DNA of 64,000 nucleotides from contig JBAZKV010000006.1 of NCBI GenBank assembly GCA_041650635.1, forward strand, positions 1 to 64,000, written 5' to 3'. The first letter of the stretch is position 1. Every line of letters begins with the position of its first letter. A model generated the notes under the pieces. That model was not told where the DNA came from and did not search any database. It saw nothing but the letters and a program-made list of their open reading frames with translations. This DNA is from Candidatus Margulisiibacteriota bacterium. Lineage in GTDB: Bacteria > Margulisbacteria > WOR-1 > JAKLHX01 > JBAZKV01. Below are positions 16,717 through 24,381 of this stretch, piece by piece. The position numbers and the translations under genes were made by a program.

Positions 16717-17412
16717 TCAAAGGGCCATCAAGGAAATGATGGCCTTCCTTATGGACTCGTTCTCAAGGTCCTGCGAGGCTTCTATTGGAGCGCCGATATT
16801 GATGCGCACGGTACTTGGCCTGATCATATAGCTTCCTTTTTTTTGAATATCAAAACTTCCCGTGATCCCTATCGGAACTATTTTTGCCTTGTTCTGCAGG
16901 GCAAGGAACAGGCTTCCCTTTTTGAACTCCCCCACTTTTCCTTCCCGGCTCCTGGTGCCTTCGGGAAAGACCATGAAGATATCACCTCTGGAAACTCTTT
17001 TTGAAGCCGTTATCAGGGTCCTCATCGCTGCTCTGGGGTCCTTTCTGTCAACCGCGATATCACCCCTTTTGCCCATGTACCAGCCCATGATGGGCACTTT
17101 GAATAGTTCTTTTTTTACTATAAAACTGAACGGCTTTTTAATGGAAGCCATAAGGCAGGGAATGTCAAAATTGCTCTGGTGGTTGGCAACATATACTTTT
17201 GGGCCGTCAAATTCGAGGTTTTGCAGGCCATCTATTTGAACTCTTATCCCGCACAGGCGCAGAAAAAATCCCGCCCAGACCACCGAATTTTTCCAGTAGA
17301 TGGTGTTCTTATCCGCTCCAAAGCGGTCCTGTACTATCGCCGAAAGTGTCCAGTAGAACACACCCATCAGGGCCATAAAATAAGCCCATAAGGTTTTTAC
17401 AAGTATTGCCAT
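16717..17412 (-). CDS. plsC: 1-acyl-sn-glycerol-3-phosphate acyltransferase
   Basis: PlsC acylates lysophosphatidic acid at sn-2 to give phosphatidic acid at the membrane. The 231-aa protein has an N-terminal membrane segment, the catalytic HxxxxD motif (NHQSNFD, near 78) and the substrate motif FPEGTRSREG (near 150), followed by VPIGITGS. It is of ordinary length. It is 17 bases upstream of smpB, probably one transcript. A second acyltransferase of a different family lies at 30.5 kb. Confidence 0.92.
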   Translation of the reverse strand: MAILVKTLWAYFMALMGVFYWTLSAIVQDRFGADKNTIYWKNSVVWAGFFLRLCGIRVQIDGLQNLEFDGPKVYVANHQSNFDIPCLMASIKKPFSFIVKKELFKVPIMGWYMGKRGDIAVDRKDPRAAMRTLITASKRVSRGDIFMVFPEGTRSREGKVGEFKKGSLFLALQNKAKIVPIGITGSFDIQKKGSYMIRPSTVRINIGAPIEASQDLENESIRKAIISLMAL

Positions 17413-17463
17413 GGCTATACAAATATATCACAAAGAGTGAAATTATTGAATTGCATAGCGATA

Positions 17464-17469
17464 TATAAT
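17464..17469 (+). promoter_or_regulatory. -10 box for the 90-aa ORF
   Basis: TATAAT ends eight bases before the ATG at 17478, leaving no room for a leader. No good -35 is visible. This matches the leaderless arrangement seen at several other genes in the window. Confidence 0.35.
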
Positions 17470-17477
17470 TTGGAAGC

Positions 17478-17750
17478 ATGGAAATAACAGCAGTTGAAAA
17501 AGACAGGGAAGTATGCGGCGCCGGAATAAAGAGTAAAGCTCCGCAAGCAAAAAGCTCTCAGGCCAAAAAGTGCAAATACCTTGCAGGTACCGATTGCGTG
17601 GCGCCCTCGGCCTGGTTCGAGCTCTGCAAGACCTGTCCTTACGGCTATATCTATTGTTTCGGGGCTATTGTGAAGAACCTTTACCAGAAAACCGTAGGCC
17701 TTGCTATAAACATCCTCCTAAGGGACAAGGACATCAATCGCATTCAATAA
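17478..17750 (+). CDS. Small cysteine-rich protein, 90 aa
   Basis: I do not recognise it. The product has six cysteines: one near residue 13, two in CKYLAGTDC, two in ELCKTCPYG and one in YCFG. The middle ones could bind a metal or cluster. The last 25 residues form a hydrophobic helix. The ATG lacks a Shine-Dalgarno site but follows a TATAAT by eight bases. The 3' end overlaps the GspE-like gene on the other strand by 17 bases. The spaced Cys pattern suggests a small zinc or Fe-S protein; no further claim is made. Confidence 0.6.
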   Translation: MEITAVEKDREVCGAGIKSKAPQAKSSQAKKCKYLAGTDCVAPSAWFELCKTCPYGYIYCFGAIVKNLYQKTVGLAINILLRDKDINRIQ

Positions 17751-18819
17751 CTCGCAGCACTTCTTCCCTGGTCGTGAGACCCTCTCCGGCTTTCTTGAGC
17801 CCATCCTCCATCATAGTAAAGATCCCGCATATATCGGCCAGTTCCTCGGGACGGGCTCCTTTGCAGATCACCTGCCTTGCCTTTTCGTCCACTTCCAGGA
17901 GTTCAAAGATGGAGGTCCTGCCCTTGTAGCCGGAATAGGAACACCCGGGGCACGGAGGGCACTTTCTCCTGACAAGGCGCTGCGATAAGACCGCGGTTAT
18001 TGAAGAAGCGGTCAGATAGGGCTCTATCCCCATATCGATAAGACGCTGGGCCGCGGCGCAGGCAGTTTTTGTGTGCAGGGTGGCAAGAACAAGATGCCCC
18101 GTCAGCGAGGCGGTCACGGCTATCCTTGCGGTTTCCTCGTCCCTGATCTCGCCGACCATTATGATATCCGGGTCCTGCCGCAGTATTGAGCGAAGTCCTT
18201 TAGAAAAAGTGAGGCCGGTCTTCTCGTTGACAAGGACCTGGGTAATGCCGCAAAGCCGGTATTCCACGGGGTCTTCTATTGTGGTAATGTTCTTTTCGCA
18301 GGAATTGAGCTTGTCCAGAGCCGCATAAAGAGTGGTGGTCTTGCCGCAGCCGGTCGGGCCCGTCACAAGAATAAGTCCGTTGGGTCTTTTTATGAGGCGC
18401 AGAAATCTGGCCAGACAGTCTTTGCCCATTCCCAGCTCTTCCAGCGAAAGCGCTGTGGTGCGGGGATCAAGCAGGCGCACCACAGCTTTTTCTCCAATGA
18501 CCGTGGGAAGTATGGAAACCCGTATATCAACATCCTTGCCGTCTATATTAAGGCGCGATCTTCCGTCCTGCGGCAGGCGCGTCTGTCCGATGTCAAGATC
18601 TACAATGACCTTTATCCTGGCTATAAGTGAAGGCACCATGGAGCGGTGCACGGTAAGAGCCTCGCAAAGAATCCCGTCTATCCTGTACCTTATCTTGAGC
18701 ATGGCGTCCTGCGGCTCAAAATGGATATCGGAAGCTTTCTTTTTTACGGCTTTTTCAAGGACATCATCTATCAGCGCCGCGGCGCCGCTGGATCCCGGTG
18801 TTTTTATGAGTTGTTCCAT
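17734..18819 (-). CDS. Short GspE/PilB-family secretion ATPase
   Basis: These hexameric ATPases power type II secretion and type IV pilus assembly. Walker A is GPTGCGKTT (near 147), the Asp box follows the KNITTIEDPVEYR region and Walker B is IIMVGEIRDEETA. At 361 aa the usual N-terminal T2SSE_N domain is missing; the chain starts at the GAAALIDDVLEKAVKKKASDIHFE segment. The zinc motif before GYKGR is compressed to CPPCPGC, where PilB/GspE have two CxxC pairs ~30 residues apart. ATG 18819 is preferred over TTG 18822, with AGGA ten bases upstream. The pseudopilins at 35.4-37 kb are plausible partners, but not in this operon. Confidence 0.86.
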   Translation of the reverse strand: MEQLIKTPGSSGAAALIDDVLEKAVKKKASDIHFEPQDAMLKIRYRIDGILCEALTVHRSMVPSLIARIKVIVDLDIGQTRLPQDGRSRLNIDGKDVDIRVSILPTVIGEKAVVRLLDPRTTALSLEELGMGKDCLARFLRLIKRPNGLILVTGPTGCGKTTTLYAALDKLNSCEKNITTIEDPVEYRLCGITQVLVNEKTGLTFSKGLRSILRQDPDIIMVGEIRDEETARIAVTASLTGHLVLATLHTKTACAAAQRLIDMGIEPYLTASSITAVLSQRLVRRKCPPCPGCSYSGYKGRTSIFELLEVDEKARQVICKGARPEELADICGIFTMMEDGLKKAGEGLTTREEVLRVIECD

Positions 18820-19039
18820 CAAAATGAAATCCTAAGAGGGCGTAAACATATCCGTTCTGTACCCTAAGACCGTTGAACCTGACCCCTCTTTCCCTGCAGA
18901 TCTCCATAAAAAGGTCAAAGACATAGTTGGCCCCTCTTTCTTCAACAAGCCTTTTGTAGGAGAGCTCCGTGAATACCGGGACTTTGTAAAGATGGAAACC
19001 CCTGTCAGAAAGTTCCGGGCTGATGCAGCTTGCTATCAT
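18764..19039 (-). CDS. Uncharacterised 91-aa protein upstream of the GspE-like ATPase
   Basis: I do not recognise the family. A very good GGGAGGTGA site six bases before ATG 19039 fixes the start; the longer frame from 19129 has no such site. The chain appears alpha/beta (LYKVPVFTELSYKRLVEERG, VRFNGLRVQNGYVYALLGFHFDG) and has no signal peptide. Its last 56 bases overlap the ATPase gene, so the two are co-expressed. It could be an adaptor for the ATPase; that is inference from position. Confidence 0.65.
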   Translation of the reverse strand: MIASCISPELSDRGFHLYKVPVFTELSYKRLVEERGANYVFDLFMEICRERGVRFNGLRVQNGYVYALLGFHFDGTTHKNTGIQRRRGADR

Positions 19040-19132
19040 GATTTCACCTCCCGAAAGCATGGATAGCAATTTTGGCGCCAAGCCCCGGGGACGAGGGCAC
19101 AGGGTTTGGTGTGCGGGATTTTTCAACACCTT

Positions 19133-19981
19133 CTACAATAGGAGAGCTTTCTGCGCGGCTTTCATCATGACCTCAACCGGAGCCTCTAAACCCGTGAACA
19201 GTTTGAAGGAAGCAGCTCCTTGACGCACCAGCATGCCAAGTCCCGTTGCCGCAGCAGCTCCTTTAGCCCTGGCCTTTTTTACCAGGAGCGTCTGGGACGG
19301 GTTATAGACCAGGTCATAGACCGTCTGACGGGGGGAAAATACCGCGCCTTCCGGTACCGGGCAGGCTTCTTCCTGAGGGAACATGCCCACGGGAGTGCAG
19401 TTTATTATGATGTCAACTTTGCCAAACAGTTCTTCCAGTTCTGTTGGAGATTTTACAGCACTGATAGAGGTCATGGATGTCCCGCTGAGCTCCTTTGCCA
19501 GTTTCTGCGCCTTCTGCGTCTCGACATCATGGGTAAAGACCGCTCCGCAGGCGCTTTTGCAAAGCCCCGCGCAGACCGCTCTTGCACCGCCGCCCGCCCC
19601 CAGCACAAGAGCCATCTTTCCGTCCGGGCTTACGCCGGCATCATGTTTAAGAGAATCCAGAAAGCCGGTCATGTCCGTGTTGTAGCCCAGCAGTCTGCCG
19701 CTTTTGTTGACAACAGTGTTGACCGCCCCGATCAGCCGTGCCTCTTCGTCTATCCCGTCCAGGAACTGCACAACCTTTTCTTTGTAAGGGACCGTTACAT
19801 TGGCCCCTGCGACATCGGGAAGTCTCAGGCTTTCCACCGCCTTTTTCAGGTCCTCTTCCTTTACCTGCCTTGCGAGGTATTCAAAATCCAGCCCCAGCTT
19901 TTTATAGGCGGCATTATGCATCTGAGGCGAGATGCTGTGCTCAACCGGATTCCCAATGAGATAGACGAATTTTCTTGGCAT
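19133..19981 (-). CDS. aroE: Shikimate dehydrogenase
   Basis: AroE reduces 3-dehydroshikimate to shikimate with NADPH. The 282-aa protein begins FVYLIGNPVEHSISPQMHNAAY (substrate site) and has the catalytic Lys in NVTVPYKEKV. GYNTDMTGFLDSL, the nucleotide motif LVLGAGGGARAV and INCTPVGMFP follow. I start at ATG 19981 because the frame upstream encodes nothing family-like. An extended -10 (TGCTATAAT) lies nine bases before it and no Shine-Dalgarno site is present. aroA and tyrA are 4-5 kb away on the other strand, so several aromatic-pathway genes are close. Confidence 0.95.
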   Translation of the reverse strand: MPRKFVYLIGNPVEHSISPQMHNAAYKKLGLDFEYLARQVKEEDLKKAVESLRLPDVAGANVTVPYKEKVVQFLDGIDEEARLIGAVNTVVNKSGRLLGYNTDMTGFLDSLKHDAGVSPDGKMALVLGAGGGARAVCAGLCKSACGAVFTHDVETQKAQKLAKELSGTSMTSISAVKSPTELEELFGKVDIIINCTPVGMFPQEEACPVPEGAVFSPRQTVYDLVYNPSQTLLVKKARAKGAAAATGLGMLVRQGAASFKLFTGLEAPVEVMMKAAQKALLL

Positions 19982-19990
19982 GCTAGGGAA

Positions 19991-19999
19991 ATTATAGCA
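19991..19999 (-). promoter_or_regulatory. Extended -10 promoter of aroE
   Basis: The minus strand reads TGCTATAAT, then nine bases, then the aroE ATG. It is back to back with the pyrE promoter, with only eight bases between the two elements. No consensus -35 is present, as expected for extended -10 promoters. Confidence 0.55.
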
Positions 20000-20007
20000 T
20001 CCATAAG

Positions 20008-20016
20008 TGTTATAAT
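20008..20016 (+). promoter_or_regulatory. Extended -10 promoter of pyrE
   Basis: The plus strand reads TGTTATAAT, then eight bases, then the pyrE ATG, with no Shine-Dalgarno site between. Transcription would begin at or within two or three bases of the ATG. Confidence 0.55.
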
Positions 20017-20024
20017 ACATATAG

Positions 20025-20558
20025 ATGACTTCCGAAAAAGAACAATTAAAAGCTCTCCTCAAGCAAAGAGCCGTCAAAACCGGGCAGTTCAAGCTTTCTT
20101 CGGGCGGAACAAGCGATTTTTATGTTGACTGCAAACAGGCCACTTGCCATCCGCAGGGCTCTTATTTAATAGCCAGGCTTATACTCGGAAAGATAGCGGG
20201 GCTTGATGTGAGATATATTGGAGGAATGACTATAGGCAGCGATCCGATAGCGGCAGCCGTTTCCCTGTTAAGCAGAGATCTAAAAAAACCCATACCTGCA
20301 TTCATCGTTCGCAAACAGCAAAAAGAGCACGGGATGAAGAAAGAGATCGAGGGGATCATCGAACCCAATTCGAATGTTGTGATAGTTGATGATGTCATAA
20401 CAAAGGGGACCGCAACCCTGGGGGCTATCGCGGCGGTAGAAAAGATAGGCTGCAAGGTCATAAAAGTGATCTGCGTGGTGGATAGACAGGAAGGCGGCGA
20501 CGAAGCCCTTGAGGAGTACGATTATGACCCTATCTTCAAAAAAGAGGAGCTTATCTAG
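20025..20558 (+). CDS. pyrE: Orotate phosphoribosyltransferase
   Basis: PyrE attaches ribose-5-phosphate from PRPP to orotate in pyrimidine synthesis. The 177-aa protein has the PRPP motif VVIVDDVITKGTATL (near 125), the flexible-loop segment RKQQKEHGMKKEIEG and the FYVDCKQATCHPQGSYLI N-terminal region typical of the family. It has no fused decarboxylase. The ATG has no Shine-Dalgarno site but follows an extended -10 by eight bases, so the mRNA looks leaderless. The stop shares a base with the GTG of hisB. Confidence 0.94.
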   Translation: MTSEKEQLKALLKQRAVKTGQFKLSSGGTSDFYVDCKQATCHPQGSYLIARLILGKIAGLDVRYIGGMTIGSDPIAAAVSLLSRDLKKPIPAFIVRKQQKEHGMKKEIEGIIEPNSNVVIVDDVITKGTATLGAIAAVEKIGCKVIKVICVVDRQEGGDEALEEYDYDPIFKKEELI

Positions 20559-21184
20559 TGGCAAAACGCCTAATCAAACTTGAGAGAAAGACAAAAGAAA
20601 CGCATGTAAAAGTGACTTTGAACATTGACGGCACGGGCAAAAGCAACATAATCTATCCGATACCTTTTTTCGGGCACATGTTCACCCTTTTTGCAAAGCA
20701 CGGGCTTTTTGACCTTTCGCTGACCGCAAAGGGGGACCTTGAGGTGGACCTTCACCATCTGGTCGAGGATACCGGCATCTGCCTGGGAGATGCCTTTCAC
20801 AAAGCGCTTGGAAAAAAGTTAAAGATCGAGCGGTACGGACACGCGATAATACCGATGGACGAGGCGCTCGCCGAGGTAAGGTCCGCAGTAGACCTTTCGG
20901 GCAGACCGCATCTGACCTTTAATGTAAAGTTCGCAAAGGAACCCGTTTTTGTCATGATAGGCAAAGAAACCGTCCAGCTTTTTCTTGACGCAGAAATGCT
21001 TAGAGAGTTTTTTGAGGCCTTTGCCGTTAAGGCAGGGATCTCTCTACACATAGACCTGATCAGAGGAAAAAACACTCACCACAAGATAGAGGCGATCTTT
21101 AAAGGCTTTGCGGTCGCTTTATCAAGAGCCTGCCAGATCAACCCGCGAAAAAAGGGCGTGCCGTCGACAAAGGGGATATTGTAG
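20558..21184 (+). CDS. hisB: Imidazoleglycerol-phosphate dehydratase
   Basis: HisB catalyses the sixth step of histidine synthesis using two metal ions. The two characteristic metal-binding boxes are present, LHHLVEDTGICLGDAF (near 68) and THHKIEAIFKGFAVAL (near 172), and the N-terminus carries the usual RKTKETHVKVTLNIDG. At 208 aa it is the monofunctional form without the phosphatase half. Start is GTG, overlapping the pyrE TAG by one base, with AGAGGAG upstream. No other his gene is in the window, so histidine genes are scattered in this genome. Confidence 0.94.
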   Translation: MAKRLIKLERKTKETHVKVTLNIDGTGKSNIIYPIPFFGHMFTLFAKHGLFDLSLTAKGDLEVDLHHLVEDTGICLGDAFHKALGKKLKIERYGHAIIPMDEALAEVRSAVDLSGRPHLTFNVKFAKEPVFVMIGKETVQLFLDAEMLREFFEAFAVKAGISLHIDLIRGKNTHHKIEAIFKGFAVALSRACQINPRKKGVPSTKGIL

Positions 21185-21218
21185 AACTCCTTTCGCATTC
21201 TTGCTTTTTGTCTCCCGC

Positions 21219-21224
21219 TATAAT
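21219..21224 (+). promoter_or_regulatory. Possible -10 box before purE
   Basis: TATAAT lies about 45 bases before purE in the hisB-purE gap. No -35 at proper spacing is seen, so this is tentative. Unlike several other genes here, purE has a clear GAGGAG site. Confidence 0.35.
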
Positions 21225-21268
21225 ATATTTACTTATAAGCAATATGCCGTTTTGAACGAGGAGATATC

Positions 21269-21733
21269 ATGAAAAACCCTAAGATCGCGGTCGTAGTGGG
21301 CAGCAAATCGGACCTTCCAAAACTCGAAAGCGGAATATCGGTCCTTGAAAGGTTCAGGATCTCTTTCGAGATCATCGTGGCTTCGGCCCACAGAAATCCC
21401 AGAAAAGTAATGGGGCTTGCAAAGAATGCCGAAAAGAACTATGACCTGCTCATCGCCGGAGCAGGGATGGCAGCGCACCTTCCCGGAGTGATCGCTTCCT
21501 ACACGACACTTCCTGTCATCGGACTGCCTATTTCTTCACAGTCGCTCGGGGGCTTTGACTCTCTATACTCTATCGTCCAGATGCCGCCGGGCATTCCGGT
21601 AGCAACTGTTGCGGTTGACGGAGCCAAAAACGCCGCGATACTGGCCGCGCAGATACTGGCGCTCAAATACACATATCTAAAAAAGGAACTGCAAAAGATG
21701 AAGAAAGAACTAAAGGTTAGAGGGAGAATCTAG
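21269..21733 (+). CDS. purE: N5-carboxyaminoimidazole ribonucleotide mutase
   Basis: PurE class I interconverts N5-CAIR and CAIR in purine synthesis. The 154-aa protein has GSKSDLPKLESGISVLE, the class I motif ASAHRNPRKV with the catalytic His, AGAGMAAHLPGVIAS and GLPISSQSLGGFDSLYSIVQMPPGIPVATVAVDGAKNA-type core spread over residues 10-120. GAGGAG precedes the ATG. A GC-rich hairpin follows the stop. No purK is seen nearby, so its partner must be elsewhere. Confidence 0.95.
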   Translation: MKNPKIAVVVGSKSDLPKLESGISVLERFRISFEIIVASAHRNPRKVMGLAKNAEKNYDLLIAGAGMAAHLPGVIASYTTLPVIGLPISSQSLGGFDSLYSIVQMPPGIPVATVAVDGAKNAAILAAQILALKYTYLKKELQKMKKELKVRGRI

Positions 21734-21737
21734 TAAA

Positions 21738-21756
21738 GACGCCCCGGCGGGGCGTC
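21738..21756. repeat. Perfect 8-bp stem hairpin after purE
   Basis: GACGCCCC and GGGGCGTC flank a GGC loop five bases after the purE stop. The plus strand has no T-tract behind it, so it is not a standard intrinsic terminator. It may protect the 3' end of the purE mRNA or attenuate read-through into cvpA. Confidence 0.65.
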
Positions 21757-21767
21757 TCAACCAATAT

Positions 21768-22331
21768 ATGAACTACATCGATATCACCATCCTTATCATC
21801 CTTGCCTTTTCTACCCTGCGCGGACTGATGAGGGGGCTCATCAGGGCTGTCTTTGACATCATGGCCTTTGTTTTCTCCATCTGGCTGGGAGCCCTGTGGT
21901 ACAGAGAGCTGTCCTTATATCTGACCAATTACATGAAATTGCCGGGAAATATCATATATACAATAGCTTTTGTGCTTATCTTTATCGGCGTCTATCTGGT
22001 CACAGCCTTTGCCGGCGGCTTCCTTCACAAACTTGTAGGAAGAGGCATACTGGGACCTCTTAATCTTCTCGGAGGGGCGCTCATCGGAGCGGCAAAAGGC
22101 ATCATCATGGTCTGGATAGTCCTGCAGTTAACGGTCTTGTTCCCTCTGCCCAAAGAAGCCCTGTCCCAGATGGACACTTCAAAAGGCATCAAAGCGCTCA
22201 AGCCGGCGCTGGAATACACCTCAGGGATCATCTTTAAGATGGCGCCAAAAGATATGTACAACTTTAATAAGTTTATACCTGCATTATCTGACAGCCCCTC
22301 GCCTGCAGATAGCGGAAGCAAAAAGAAATGA
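21768..22331 (+). CDS. cvpA: CvpA family membrane protein
   Basis: CvpA-type proteins are four-helix inner-membrane proteins; in other bacteria they affect colicin V production and envelope stress, with no known enzymatic activity. The 187-aa chain begins NYIDITILIILAFSTLRGLMRG, the family signature, and has hydrophobic segments near residues 5-22, 28-45, 60-82 and 102-122. A soluble tail of ~50 residues ends SGSKKK. No Shine-Dalgarno site is seen before the ATG. It overlaps apgM by four bases (ATGA). Confidence 0.85.
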   Translation: MNYIDITILIILAFSTLRGLMRGLIRAVFDIMAFVFSIWLGALWYRELSLYLTNYMKLPGNIIYTIAFVLIFIGVYLVTAFAGGFLHKLVGRGILGPLNLLGGALIGAAKGIIMVWIVLQLTVLFPLPKEALSQMDTSKGIKALKPALEYTSGIIFKMAPKDMYNFNKFIPALSDSPSPADSGSKKK

Positions 22332-23518
22332 AACACATCATCCTCGTGGGAGACGGGATGCCCGATACTCCGGTAAAAGAACTGGGCAACAAAACACCTC
22401 TTGAATTTGCAAAAACGCCTAACATGGACCTTGCTGCCGCCTCCGGGCTGTGCGGCACTGCGGATTTTGTCCCGCCCTCGCTAAAGCCGGGTTCTGATGT
22501 GGCCAACCTGTCGCTCTTTGGATATGATCCGCTCAAATATTACACGGGCAGAGGACCCTTTGAAGCCGCCAGCATGGGGATCGATATAGGCGATGATGAT
22601 GTTGCATTCAGATGCAATCTGGTGACCATTAAAGACGGCGTCATGGACGATTACAGCGCGGGCCATATAACAACTGAGGAGGCCAGGTCCCTGATAGAAA
22701 CCCTCGACCTGAAACTTGGAACCCCTGAAGTCCATTTCTATCCCGGGATCAGCTACAGACATTTGTGCGTTATCAAAGGCGTGGCGCGCAAAGCAAAATG
22801 CACAGCGCCTCATGATATTTCCGGAAAAAAAATAAACCCGCACCTTCCGTCAGGCGAAGGCGCTACACTTCTTAACGAACTCATGAAAAAAGCCGTGGAT
22901 GTGCTAAGGGATTGCCCCGTGAACAAAAAGAGGGCCAAGAACGGCAAGAAACCTGCGACGGATATCTGGCTGTGGGGCCAGGGACAGAGGCCGTCGATGC
23001 CGACCTATAAAGAAAAGTTCGGCTTAACCGGCTCGGTTATAACCGCTGTCGATCTGATAAAAGGCATCGGGGTCTACGCGGGCCTTGATGTGATAAATGT
23101 TCCGGGAGCTACCGGGTATCTGGACACGAATTACAAAGGCAAAGCCGAGTACGCGCTCAAATCCCTTAAGGTCAAGGATTTTGTCTTTGTTCATGTGGAG
23201 GCCCCGGACGAAGCCGGGCACAACGGGGACATAAAAGGCAAGGTAAAGGCGATAGAAGACTTTGACAGGCTTGTGGTTGGTACCGTCCTAAAAGGACTTT
23301 CCGCCTTTAAGGAGTGGCAGGTGCTCATAACAGCAGACCACGCAACGCCGCTAAAAATAAGGACCCATGCAAGGGGCGCTGTCCCCTTTGTTGTCTGCGG
23401 CACCTCAATAAAAAAAGGCTCGGTAAAAAGTTTTTGCGAAAAAGAAGCCGTCAAAGGGCCTTTAAAAATAGCAAAAGGTTATACTCTGGCGTCAAAGTTC
23501 ATCAAGGGGGGGCTATAA
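22328..23518 (+). CDS. apgM: Archaeal-type cofactor-independent phosphoglycerate mutase (ApgM)
   Basis: The 396-aa protein is an alkaline-phosphatase-fold phosphotransferase. It begins HIILVGDGMPDTPV with the first metal Asp, has SDVANLSLFGYDP with the catalytic Ser, and ends with VHVEAPDEAGHNGD and the TADHATP metal site. This is the ApgM branch, not the larger bacterial GpmI. In several bacteria ApgM-like proteins have been predicted to act as homoserine kinase instead; the tyrA-aroA neighbours (amino-acid synthesis) make that a real alternative. It overlaps cvpA (ATGA) and tyrA (TAATG), so it belongs to one coupled operon. Confidence 0.85.
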   Translation: MKHIILVGDGMPDTPVKELGNKTPLEFAKTPNMDLAAASGLCGTADFVPPSLKPGSDVANLSLFGYDPLKYYTGRGPFEAASMGIDIGDDDVAFRCNLVTIKDGVMDDYSAGHITTEEARSLIETLDLKLGTPEVHFYPGISYRHLCVIKGVARKAKCTAPHDISGKKINPHLPSGEGATLLNELMKKAVDVLRDCPVNKKRAKNGKKPATDIWLWGQGQRPSMPTYKEKFGLTGSVITAVDLIKGIGVYAGLDVINVPGATGYLDTNYKGKAEYALKSLKVKDFVFVHVEAPDEAGHNGDIKGKVKAIEDFDRLVVGTVLKGLSAFKEWQVLITADHATPLKIRTHARGAVPFVVCGTSIKKGSVKSFCEKEAVKGPLKIAKGYTLASKFIKGGL

Positions 23519-24381
23519 TGAAAAAGGTGGCAATAATAGGAATGGGGCTGATCGGCGGCTCTATTGGAATGGCGATAAAGAACAAAGACCTGGCACAGGA
23601 AGTGATCGGGGTTTCAAGGAGCATAGAACATCTTAAAGAAGCAAAAAAGAAATGCGCGCTTGACAGCTACAGCATAGATCCCATAGAAGCCTCAAAGGAC
23701 GCAGACCTTGTTTTTGTAACGACCCCTATCAACTTGATAGCCGCAATAGTAAAAACGATCGCGCCCTCGCTCAAGGAGGGCGCCATTGTAACGGATGTCG
23801 GCTCTTCAAAGGCCGCGATAGTGGCTGAGATAGAGTCGTCTGTTTCCGGCAAGTCCTTTTTTATCGGCGGACACCCGATGGCCGGCACCGAGCACAGCGG
23901 AATAACAGCAGCAACAAAGTTCCTATTTGAAGGGGCAAATTACATTCTGACCCCTACAGAAAAGACCCCTAAAAAGGCCATCGAATCCCTTAAAGATTTT
24001 CTTTCAAAACTTGATGTCAATGTCATGACAATGTCCCCTGAAAGGCACGATCTTGTGGTGGCCGGGATATCCCACATGCCCGTCGCGGTCGCTGTATCTT
24101 TAGTCAACACCGTAGCCGGCATGGAAAAGGAAAGGGACGAAATGCTGGCGGCCGCTTCTTCAGGATTTCGCGACACCACCCGGATAGCCGCGGGCAATGT
24201 GGAAATGGCCCTTGATATGTTCTCAACCAACAAGGGCGCGGTCCTTGCCATGATAGAAAAATTCAAGGCATCACTGGAAAGGATGGAGAACCTGATAAGG
24301 GAAGGAAAGGGCAAAGAACTGGAACTTGAGCTAAAAAGGGCCAAAGAACTGAGGGCGGGAATGTATGCAGTTAACAGTTAA
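23518..24381 (+). CDS. tyrA: Prephenate dehydrogenase
   Basis: TyrA oxidatively decarboxylates prephenate (or dehydrogenates arogenate) toward tyrosine. The 287-aa protein has the NAD(P) motif VAIIGMGLIGGSIGMAI at the very N-terminus and the catalytic His in GGHPMAGTEHSG (near 120-130). ISHMPVAVAVSLVN and the SSGFRDTTRIAAGN region follow. The open frame extends about 200 bases upstream, but ATG 23518 is coupled to the apgM stop (TAATG) and gives the family's length. No ACT domain or chorismate mutase fusion is present. It overlaps aroA by 17 bases. Confidence 0.93.
   Translation: MKKVAIIGMGLIGGSIGMAIKNKDLAQEVIGVSRSIEHLKEAKKKCALDSYSIDPIEASKDADLVFVTTPINLIAAIVKTIAPSLKEGAIVTDVGSSKAAIVAEIESSVSGKSFFIGGHPMAGTEHSGITAATKFLFEGANYILTPTEKTPKKAIESLKDFLSKLDVNVMTMSPERHDLVVAGISHMPVAVAVSLVNTVAGMEKERDEMLAAASSGFRDTTRIAAGNVEMALDMFSTNKGAVLAMIEKFKASLERMENLIREGKGKELELELKRAKELRAGMYAVNS

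Noticed and set aside
16700..16730. TTGATG-17-TATAAT promoter before smpB
   Set aside because: The -10 ends only three bases before the ATG, so transcription would begin inside the first codons; plsC is also just upstream on the same strand. Kept out of the feature list.
21738..21756. Intrinsic terminator after purE
   Set aside because: The hairpin is perfect, but no T-run follows on the plus strand, so it is listed only as a hairpin.
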